Shown piece by piece: positions 1 through 5,576 of a DNA stretch of 5,576 nt. Numbering within the stretch: position 1 is the stretch's first letter; the number at the start of each line of letters is the position of its first letter. Position numbers and translations under genes: made by a program. A model generated the notes under the pieces. It worked only from the letters and a program-made list of their open reading frames with translations, was not told the origin of the DNA and searched no databases. This DNA comes from Blastocatellia bacterium (GTDB lineage Bacteria; Acidobacteriota; Blastocatellia; Pyrinomonadales; Pyrinomonadaceae), in the NCBI GenBank assembly GCA_003175865.1, contig PSRF01000394.1, positions 1 through 5,576 on the forward strand, read 5' to 3'.

Positions 1-7
1 ACAGCGA

Positions 8-1174
8 TTAGTGTTTCATCACGATCGTCAAGGCCTCTGGAAAGCGTTTAGCCCAATCAGCTTCGAAGTGTTTCGCATTGACGTCGTGTATGAAAACAAA
101 GTCCTTTCCTTCAACATATCCTTTTGCCTTAAGTGAGCTGATCATCTCGTCGATGCCAGGTTGGAGTTGTGACTCCAATCCAACTCCACCATTATCGATG
201 TAGAAGAAGACATTGCCCGGCTTCTCTTTTGCTGTTCGTACAACCTTCGCATAATTCCATCCACTGCCCATCGAAGTAGGTGTCTTGAATGCGGGTGACA
301 TGCAGATAGCTTTCGCAAATACATCGGGATGTTCCCAGACCAACATGAATGAAATGATGCCGCCGGCTGACGATCCGCCGACGATCGTGTTCTCCCGATC
401 AGACTTGGTTCGGTAGTTTGAGTCGATGAATGGTTTAACTGTCTTCACTATGAAGTTCATGTATGCGGTTCCTTTGTCACCGGGTACATATTCCTTCATG
501 CGATCACCTGTATTGTAGATTCCGACAACGATAAGCGGGGGAATCGCCTTTTCTTTGATCAATCGATCCGCGGTTTCATCGATTGACCAATCAACACCGA
601 AAGCACTGGTCGCCGGATCGATGATGTTTTGACCATCGTGCATGTAGACGACCGGATAACGTGCGGTTTTGTTCGAGTCATAGTCGGGAGGTAACCAGAC
701 GATCAGATCGCGATTTTGAAGACCCTCGCCTTTCATCGCGCGATGGTATTTGACTGTTCCGGTGATTTGACCCTGAACAACTTTTTGGCGGACCCCTTTG
801 GTCCAGAAAAGGATGTTATCTTTGATCGTTGTGTCGCCTTTAACATCCGCGACCAGGTTTTTCAGCGGCGCACCTGTCGCATCTGCCCCTTCGCGCTCCC
901 ATGAGCCTAGTGTGTACTTGTATTCAATTGACATTGGACCAGCGAGTTGAATTTGCTTGCTCCAGGTGTGGTTGCCTTTTGATTCCATTAGAACCTTGCC
1001 AGGATCCCACATGCCTAGCTGTTCGGTTCCACCGGTGATGAAGACTTTGGTGTCATCAGGAAGATCGGGCGACGTTAGAACAAAGGTGATACGAACAGGA
1101 CGTTGCAATGACGACAGCTGGAATACGACTAAAATCAAAACGGCCAGGCGGAACACTTTGGGCATGAAGTTCAT
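8..1174 (-). CDS. Secreted alpha/beta-hydrolase esterase with N-terminal CBM20-like starch-binding module
   Basis: 388-residue protein, complete. Residues 1-22 are a short basic start followed by a hydrophobic run (LAVLILVVF), a Sec signal peptide or membrane anchor; there is no lipobox cysteine, so export to the periplasm or outside is inferred. Residues about 27-124 resemble a CBM20 starch-binding domain: an LGMW motif (W56), W71, then EYKY (84-87) followed by W92, matching the order of the two ligand-stacking tryptophans of that family. Residues about 135-388 are a putative esterase domain (enterochelin esterase/esterase D type): YMHDGQN at 177-183, nucleophile S269 in the G-S-S-A-G elbow, likely acid D327 in YIDNGG, and H369 before W374 and RFPEAL, as is typical of the family. 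AGGAG lies 6 nt before the ATG and supports this start; M4 is an alternative. The substrate is unknown: a carbohydrate-linked ester or a siderophore ester are both possible. It is transcribed away from its neighbour, with no operon partner in view. Confidence 0.88.
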   Translation of the reverse strand: MNFMPKVFRLAVLILVVFQLSSLQRPVRITFVLTSPDLPDDTKVFITGGTEQLGMWDPGKVLMESKGNHTWSKQIQLAGPMSIEYKYTLGSWEREGADATGAPLKNLVADVKGDTTIKDNILFWTKGVRQKVVQGQITGTVKYHRAMKGEGLQNRDLIVWLPPDYDSNKTARYPVVYMHDGQNIIDPATSAFGVDWSIDETADRLIKEKAIPPLIVVGIYNTGDRMKEYVPGDKGTAYMNFIVKTVKPFIDSNYRTKSDRENTIVGGSSAGGIISFMLVWEHPDVFAKAICMSPAFKTPTSMGSGWNYAKVVRTAKEKPGNVFFYIDNGGVGLESQLQPGIDEMISSLKAKGYVEGKDFVFIHDVNAKHFEADWAKRFPEALTIVMKH

Positions 1175-1180
1175 GGAACG

Positions 1181-1185
1181 CTCCT
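1181..1185 (-). promoter_or_regulatory. Ribosome binding site of the esterase gene
   Basis: On the minus strand this reads AGGAG, six bases upstream of the ATG at 1174-1172. The spacing is close to ideal and favours this start over the internal methionine at codon 4. Confidence 0.7.
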
Positions 1186-1293
1186 ACTAATCGATATCCA
1201 CGGAGTGCACAGATTACTCAGATCTAAACAAGGTAGCTAATGATCGTCGTAATCTCCGGATGCCGTATGATAACGACGCTCATGAATTCACGT

Positions 1294-1322
1294 TTGCGAC
1301 TCGACGCTTGAAATCCGATAAT
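1294..1322 (+). promoter_or_regulatory. Candidate sigma-70 promoter for the aldolase gene
   Basis: TTGCGA (1294-1299) and GATAAT (1317-1322) are separated by 17 bp and match the -35 and -10 consensus at 4 of 6 and 5 of 6 positions. Transcription would start near 1329, leaving a short leader of about 16 nt before the ATG at 1345. This is the best match I found by eye in the 170-bp divergent region 1175-1344. No equally good promoter was seen for the minus-strand esterase, and no riboswitch or small gene was recognised there. Confidence 0.4.
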
Positions 1323-1344
1323 GCGCTGACGCTGAAGACACGAT

Positions 1345-2283
1345 ATGACCATGACACCTTTATCTGAAAACCTACGCGGCATTCTCCTACCGGCAACTAC
1401 ACCGTTCAATCCCGATTCGTCCTTGGACAAGCAAAGCCTCGCGTCAAACCTTTCGCAATGGAACAAAACTGGCATCAGCGGATACGCAATGCTCGGATCA
1501 ACGGGCGAACGCATGCATCTCGATGAACGGGAGTTTGTAGCAGTTGTTGAACAAGCACGCTTCGTTGTGCCAGGAAATATGGCTTTCATTGTGGGTGCAG
1601 GTCAGCAAAGCACCAGAGTAACTATCAACGAAATAAACACTGCTGCGAATATCGGAGCGGATGCAGTGCTGGTCATCACTCCATTCTTCTATCGCACCGC
1701 AATAACACAGCAAACCTTGATCGATTACTACACCGCTGTTGCTGACGGGTCATCTGTTCCTGTTCTCCTCTACAGCATGCCAGCACTAACTGGTGTCAAA
1801 ATTGAACCCGAAACAATCGCTAGACTTGCAGTGCATCAAAACATAATCGGCGCAAAAGACAGTTCAAATGATATCGCTGGATTCAGAAAGACAGTGGAAT
1901 TATGTCCGCCCGATTTCGCTTTGATGACGGGCAATGGAACTGTTCTACTCGACGCACTGAAAGCCGGAGCCACTGGAGGAATTCTTGCAGTTGGCTGTGC
2001 TGTTCCCGAGGTGTGCGTCGAAGTACTGCGTACGTTTCGCGCGAATGAAGTTGAACGCGCAGAAGGATTGCAAACGAAACTGACTCCATTTGCCGCGGCC
2101 GTCACAACGAAATACGGCATCGGCGGATTGAAAGCTGCGCTCGATATGCGAGGTTATGTTGGTGGTGCAGTGCGTGCACCCTTGAGTGGACCATCGGATG
2201 AGGCGCGAGCTGAGATCAAAGAACTGCTCACCGAAGCAAGTGCAGAATTGGAAACTATTCCGACAACGCATATCGACGCGTGA
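1345..2283 (+). CDS. DapA-superfamily class I aldolase, probable 4-hydroxy-2-oxoglutarate aldolase (HOGA1-like)
   Basis: 312 residues, complete, the usual length for the DHDPS/N-acetylneuraminate lyase superfamily of TIM-barrel Schiff-base aldolases. Visible landmarks are LPATTPF (15-21), the carboxylate-binding loop GSTGE (51-55), Y116 in TPFFYR, catalytic Y143 in LYSMPALTG, and Schiff-base K171 in GAKDSSND. True dihydrodipicolinate synthase has an arginine in its NVPxRTG loop; here the aligned residue is L148, which argues against DapA. The C-terminal stretch from KLTPFAAAVTTKYGI to GYVGGAVRAPL (245-280) resembles, from memory, the same part of human HOGA1 (IEPNAAVTRRFGIPGLKK, then GYYGGPCRAPL). 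The likely reaction is cleavage of 4-hydroxy-2-oxoglutarate to pyruvate and glyoxylate, the last step of hydroxyproline breakdown, in the cytoplasm. No other gene of that pathway is in view, so another 2-keto acid substrate remains possible. The ribosome binding site is weak (GAAG about 7 nt upstream); ATG at 1351 is an alternative start. Confidence 0.85.
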   Translation: MTMTPLSENLRGILLPATTPFNPDSSLDKQSLASNLSQWNKTGISGYAMLGSTGERMHLDEREFVAVVEQARFVVPGNMAFIVGAGQQSTRVTINEINTAANIGADAVLVITPFFYRTAITQQTLIDYYTAVADGSSVPVLLYSMPALTGVKIEPETIARLAVHQNIIGAKDSSNDIAGFRKTVELCPPDFALMTGNGTVLLDALKAGATGGILAVGCAVPEVCVEVLRTFRANEVERAEGLQTKLTPFAAAVTTKYGIGGLKAALDMRGYVGGAVRAPLSGPSDEARAEIKELLTEASAELETIPTTHIDA

Positions 2284-2373
2284 TGCTGGGAGCCGCAGGC
2301 GTCCTCACCTGCTTGGTACGTTGATGTTGACTTTAAGGTTAACTAGCAGCCGAGGACGCCTGCGCTCCCAGCA
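2284..2373. repeat. Imperfect inverted repeat, REPIN/MITE-like hairpin element
   Basis: The left arm (2284-2306, 23 nt) and right arm (2352-2373, 22 nt) are reverse complements except for one extra C in the left arm near 2293-2294. The core of the right arm read in reverse is GGGAGCGCAGGCGTCC. After a short mismatched step the stem resumes with CTGCT (2309-2313) against AGCAG (2345-2349), leaving an AT-richer loop of 31 nt (2314-2344). The left arm begins at the base after the aldolase stop codon. The GC-rich core contrasts with its surroundings and suggests a dispersed palindromic element rather than gene-specific sequence. No T-tract follows either arm, so it is not a standard intrinsic terminator. 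A second copy elsewhere cannot be seen in this window. Confidence 0.75.
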
Positions 2374-2387
2374 CTTAAGCCGCTCGC

Positions 2388-2416
2388 TGGCAAGACTTCT
2401 TCCTCACGCGTAAAAT
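2388..2416 (+). promoter_or_regulatory. Weak candidate promoter for bshC
   Basis: TAAAAT (2411-2416) is a fair -10 box, with TGGCAA (2388-2393) a poor -35 at 17 bp spacing. Transcription would begin near 2423, just before the ribosome binding site, giving a very short leader. It lies just downstream of the inverted repeat, so bshC could be transcribed independently of the aldolase gene. Confidence 0.22.
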
Positions 2417-2423
2417 GACCCGC

Positions 2424-2428
2424 AGGAG
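2424..2428 (+). promoter_or_regulatory. Ribosome binding site that fixes the TTG start of bshC
   Basis: AGGAG lies nine bases before the TTG at 2438-2440. No ATG or GTG fits the frame as well, so this site is the main reason for choosing the TTG start. Confidence 0.65.
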
Positions 2429-2437
2429 CGAACCCAC

Positions 2438-4123
2438 TTGAGTACAGCCGAACCCGCTTGTTACAGCACGCCTGAAGAATCTGGTCTGCGAGTTGAAACA
2501 CTTCCGTTTGAGCGCATTCCGCACCAAACGCGTCTGTTTCTCGATTACCTGAAGGACCCCATAAGCTTACGTCAGTTTTATCCATCTGCCGTCAGGTTTC
2601 ATCATGAGTTGCCGCAAAGAGTGACCGAGGTCCTAGACAACTATCAGGTCGATCGCGAAAGGGTTTGTGACGCTCTCGAGGCAATGAATAGACGTTGGGG
2701 TGCCGGCAAACAAACCTTGAATAACATCGCTCTTCTTCGTGAAGCGGATTGCATTGCTGTGGTTTCTGGACAACAAGCAGGACTCTTTACGGGACCGCTT
2801 TACACAATCTACAAGGCACTATCAGCGGTGAAACTTGCGGGTTGTCTTTCGCAGCGCGATACGAAAAGTGTTCCGGTGTTCTGGATGGCATCAGAAGATC
2901 ACGACTTCGCAGAAGTGGCCCTCGCCGAGTTTATCAATCGCGAGTGCCGTCTCGATAAAGTGGAAGTTTCCGAGGATCTCCATCAGGAGGCACAACCAGT
3001 CGGACACGTATTGCTGGACGACTCGATTAACGCGGTGTTGGATCAGTTGTTTGAGTTACTGCCCAATTCGGAATTCGCAGCAGACATGAAAGTGTTGCTC
3101 AAACAAGCATGGGTTCCTGGACGCGGTTATGTAGACAGCTTTGCGACGATGATGACCTCGCTGCTCGGTCGCTACGGGTTAATCTTCCTCGATCCACTGG
3201 ATGAGAACTTGAAACAACTTGCAGCCCCTCTTTATGCCAGGGCTGCTGCAAAAGCGCCCGAGATTGGTGAAGCTCTTGAGAGGCGCAGCCGTGAGTTGGA
3301 GGAAGCTGGCTATCACGCGCAAGTTTTAGCTTCCGCGAACTCGTTTCCGCTGTTCTTGCATAACCAGGAAGGAAAGCGACACGCAGTCACTCGGTTAGAG
3401 AACGGTAAGTACAAAGCAAAGGAGTGTGAAGGCGAGTACACGTCGGAAGAATTAGCTGAACTCGCTTTGCGATCGCCGCAACAATTCAGTCCGAACGTTA
3501 CGTTGCGAGCGGTGGTCCAGGATTATCTTTTGCCAACGATTGCCTATCACGGCGGCGCCGCCGAAATTGCGTACTTCGCACAAACCGCTGAGGTCTATCG
3601 AGTCCTTGAAAGACCTGTTACACCGATTCTGCCGAGGTCGAGTTTGACCATGATTGAGCATCACACTGGACGGACGCTCGAAAGATATGGACTGAAGCTC
3701 GACGACTTCTTCGAAGGTCTTGAGCCTGTGTTGAAACTTGTGGTTGAAGAACATCTCGGTGCGAATACGGCGAAGCTCTTTACCGACGCGGAACAGAAGG
3801 TCAACAGCGAACTTGATCGGCTGAGACGCGACCTTCATGCGATCGATCCGACACTGGCAACTGCGCTCGACACCGGCCGGCGAAAGATCAACTACCAACT
3901 TGAAGGTCTACGTTCCCGTTTTCATCGCGCGCAGATTGCTCGCGACGAAGCTGCACAGAGACAGCTGTTGCGTGCTTTTGAGCAACTCTATCCAAACAAG
4001 GACCTGCAGGAGCGTCACATCAATATCACATCGTTGCTGGCTCGCCACGGCACGTACGTGATTGAGTGGATTTACAATGCGATCAATCTCAGTAGTAATG
4101 AACATCAGGTGGTCTATCTTTAG
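2438..4123 (+). CDS. bshC: Putative cysteine ligase BshC, bacillithiol biosynthesis
   Basis: 561 residues, complete, slightly longer than the roughly 540 usual for the family. BshC is the proposed last enzyme of bacillithiol synthesis, adding cysteine to glucosaminyl-malate in the cytoplasm. Family signatures are clear: VVSGQQAGLFTGPLYTIYK (108-126) in the nucleotide-binding-like core, FWMASEDHDFAEV (148-160), SPNVTLRAVVQDYLLPTIAY (351-370) followed by HGGAAEIAYFAQ, and PILPRSS (396-402). Residues about 445-515 are rich in charged residues and Leu and probably form the C-terminal coiled coil. Translation starts at TTG, supported by AGGAG nine bases upstream. bshA (glycosyltransferase) and bshB (deacetylase) are not in the window, which fits genomes where the pathway genes are scattered. 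Bacillithiol producers include Firmicutes, Deinococcus, Bacteroidetes and some Acidobacteria. The biochemical role of BshC rests largely on genetics, so the reaction is established family knowledge with some reservation. Confidence 0.95.
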   Translation: MSTAEPACYSTPEESGLRVETLPFERIPHQTRLFLDYLKDPISLRQFYPSAVRFHHELPQRVTEVLDNYQVDRERVCDALEAMNRRWGAGKQTLNNIALLREADCIAVVSGQQAGLFTGPLYTIYKALSAVKLAGCLSQRDTKSVPVFWMASEDHDFAEVALAEFINRECRLDKVEVSEDLHQEAQPVGHVLLDDSINAVLDQLFELLPNSEFAADMKVLLKQAWVPGRGYVDSFATMMTSLLGRYGLIFLDPLDENLKQLAAPLYARAAAKAPEIGEALERRSRELEEAGYHAQVLASANSFPLFLHNQEGKRHAVTRLENGKYKAKECEGEYTSEELAELALRSPQQFSPNVTLRAVVQDYLLPTIAYHGGAAEIAYFAQTAEVYRVLERPVTPILPRSSLTMIEHHTGRTLERYGLKLDDFFEGLEPVLKLVVEEHLGANTAKLFTDAEQKVNSELDRLRRDLHAIDPTLATALDTGRRKINYQLEGLRSRFHRAQIARDEAAQRQLLRAFEQLYPNKDLQERHINITSLLARHGTYVIEWIYNAINLSSNEHQVVYL

Positions 4124-4136
4124 ATCTTGGCACCTT

Positions 4137-4216
4137 GTGCTTTGAACTTTGTTTTTGTTATCGAAGCACTAAGACAGAAAACACAAAGAACAAAGCTCAA
4201 AGCTCAAAGCTCAAAA
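4137..4216. repeat. Inverted arrays of a 7-bp repeat (AAAGCTC) between bshC and mutL
   Basis: Three exact copies of AAAGCTC run from 4192 to 4212, followed by AAAA. Degenerate copies precede them: AAAGAAC (4185-4191) and AAAACAC (4178-4184). On the other side of a short spacer the complementary heptads occur in the same 7-bp register: GTGCTTT (4137-4143), GAACTTT (4144-4150) and GTTTTTG (4151-4157). The arms 4137-4157 and 4185-4205 pair at 17 of 21 positions, plus one G-U wobble, so a transcript could fold into a long AU-rich hairpin with a loop of about 27 nt. No T-tract follows on the plus strand, so a classic terminator is not supported. The array ends 11 bases before the mutL start codon. 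Confidence 0.7.
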
Positions 4217-4227
4217 TACTCACATCC

Positions 4228-5576
4228 ATGTCAAACATCCGCGTACTCCCTGACCACGTTGCAAACCAAATCGCTGCCGGTGAAGTCGTGGAAAGGCCCG
4301 CTTCCGTCGCGAAAGAATTAGTTGAAAATGCAATTGATGCACGTGCATCGCGCATCGTGATTGAAATCGAAGCCGGTGGGCGCCGGTTACTAAAGACCCT
4401 GGACGATGGTCATGGAATGGATCGTGATGATGCAGTACTAGCGTTTGAACGGCACGCGACTTCGAAGATTCGCACAGCCGAAGATCTCAGTTCCATTGCC
4501 TCACTCGGGTTTCGAGGTGAAGCTCTGGCTTCGATTGCTTCGGTGGCCAGGGTTGAATTGGTCACGAGCACCGATGAGACGGCGGCCGCTACCAGGGTGA
4601 CGATCGAAGGTGGGCGGATGAGAAACGTCAAAGATGCACCGCACCCGCGCGGAACGACGATTATCGTACGCGACCTGTTCTTCAATGTTCCGGCTCGCCG
4701 AAAGTTTCTGCGCTCAGAAGCAACTGAGACGTTTCATCTCACGAACCTTGTAACTCATTACGCGCTCGCCCATCCGGAGATTGCATTTACGTTTGCGGCA
4801 AACGGCCGTGAAGTTTTGCACGTTTCTCCGGCGAATGATCTACGCGAACGAGCCTACCAGATTTTTGGCGAGGAATTCCTGAGTAACTTGCTCGAAGTCA
4901 ACGGCGGCTATCCGCAAGTGGCAACCGTGAGTGGTTATGTTTCCGCGCCACGCGACCGACGCACCACACGCGATTCCCAGTACCTGTTTGTGAATCGGCG
5001 GTTCGTGCGTGACCGGTTAGTGGGCCGTGCGCTTTCGGAAGGTTATCGTTCGATTCTGCCGCACGGTGTGTATCCAGCGGCGTTGTTGTTCATCGAAACG
5101 CCACTTGAAGAAGTGGATGTGAATGTACATCCGGCGAAGACGGAAGTGCGTTTCCGTCGAGCAGCTGCTGTGTCTGATGCCGTGCGAGAAGCTGTGAAGG
5201 ATGCACTGGCCGCGGGTGGATACGTCAAAGAGGAGCGTGCAGTTGTACCGCAGGAGACTGCCTCTGAAGCATCTCAGGCGCTTTCAGCGAGTGTCGGTTG
5301 GCAGGAGGAACCTGTAGTTATGAGTCCGACGGCACCTGCAGAGTTCAATCAGAGTTCATTCGGAACGACCGAGAGTAATCTTTCCAGAGATTTCCAAACG
5401 GATTTCAAGTTGTCAGCGCCAGTTGTGCCGTCTCCTCCACCAACGCAGTCACGGATTGAGTTTGCACATTTGATCTCTTCAGTCGAGGAGGCGCTCACCG
5501 AACCGGAAGGGCAAGAAATCGTACACGATGTCCCGGAATCACCGGTACCAACACCTTCGCGTGCCACATCGTTACC
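4228..5576 (+). CDS. mutL: DNA mismatch repair protein MutL, N-terminal part (runs off window)
   Basis: Open frame of 449 codons with no stop, truncated only by the window edge. MutL is the GHKL-family ATPase that couples MutS mismatch recognition to strand incision. Residues 1-311 are the conserved ATPase and transducer domains: [21 protein letters not shown] (14-34) with catalytic base E30 and Mg-binding N34, DDGHGM (59-64), RHATSKI (75-81), SLGFRGEAL (92-100), GTT (142-144), [10 protein letters not shown] (152-161) and [13 protein letters not shown] (297-309) with ATP-contacting K304. From about 333 the chain becomes rich in Pro, Ser, Glu and Gln, the disordered linker. The C-terminal dimerisation domain and any DQHAxxER endonuclease motif lie outside, so nicking activity cannot be judged. 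The start is fixed by alignment to E. coli MutL ([20 protein letters not shown]), although no Shine-Dalgarno is visible. Motif I reads IDAR where IDAG is usual (R39). Confidence 0.96.
   Translation, partial: [449 protein letters not shown]

Noticed and set aside
1245..1278. CGTCGT / ACGACG inverted pair as an operator in the divergent region
   Set aside because: The arms are only 6 bp, separated by 22 bp, and such matches are expected by chance; no regulator gene is adjacent.
1224..1589. 121-codon minus-strand frame across the divergent intergenic region and aldolase start
   Set aside because: It overlaps the conserved N-terminus of the aldolase, including the GSTGE loop, and its translation is low in complexity of a shadow-frame type with no domain features.
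1945..2271. Minus-strand frames opposite the aldolase C-terminal half
   Set aside because: Several overlapping antisense frames occur here at once, as expected from codon bias; none resembles a protein family.
1345..2283. Assignment as dihydrodipicolinate synthase (dapA)
   Set aside because: The characteristic arginine of the NVPxRTG loop is missing and the C-terminal third fits HOGA1-type aldolases.
2284..2373. Inverted repeat as a rho-independent terminator of the aldolase gene
   Set aside because: The loop is too long and neither arm is followed by a T-tract; a dispersed palindrome explains it better.
3452..3898. 148-codon open frame on the minus strand inside bshC
   Set aside because: It is fully antisense to a strongly conserved BshC region, its translation shows no recognisable motif, and it has no independent support.
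4178..4216. Heptad array as a CRISPR
   Set aside because: The units are 7 bp and directly adjacent with no spacers, and no cas gene is nearby.

Overview
The window reads as a piece of a bacterial chromosome from an organism of moderate GC content. The best guess for its origin is Acidobacteriota, possibly the Blastocatellia/Pyrinomonas side. Three things point that way: a bacillithiol-pathway BshC in a genome that does not look like Bacillus, a mid-GC housekeeping style with a MutL linker rich in Pro, Ser and Glu, and an intergenic hairpin of a 'GGGAGCGCAGGCGTCC' type that I recall, without having checked it, from such genomes. The taxonomic call is inference.

Layout. Positions 8-1174 (minus strand) encode a secreted two-domain esterase: a signal peptide, a CBM20-like starch-binding module, then an enterochelin-esterase/esterase-D type alpha/beta hydrolase. 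A 170-bp divergent intergenic region (1175-1344) follows, with a plausible sigma-70 promoter for the plus strand. Positions 1345-2283 (plus) encode a class I aldolase of the DapA superfamily whose motifs match 4-hydroxy-2-oxoglutarate aldolase (HOGA1-like) better than true dihydrodipicolinate synthase. A 90-bp imperfect inverted repeat (2284-2373) begins at the base after its stop codon. Positions 2438-4123 (plus) encode BshC, the putative cysteine-adding enzyme of bacillithiol synthesis, starting at TTG behind a good ribosome binding site. A 104-bp gap (4124-4227) holds arrays of a 7-bp repeat in inverted orientation. Positions 4228-5576 (plus) encode the N-terminal 449 residues of the mismatch-repair ATPase MutL, which runs off the window edge.

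The three plus-strand genes are collinear, but their gaps are filled by repeats rather than tight operon junctions, and their functions (hydroxyproline/glyoxylate-type carbon metabolism, low-molecular-weight thiol synthesis, DNA mismatch repair) do not form one pathway. They look like independent neighbours. I see no phage, plasmid, CRISPR, tRNA or rRNA sequence and no clear new defence-type system. The non-coding repeats between the genes are the least explained part of the window.
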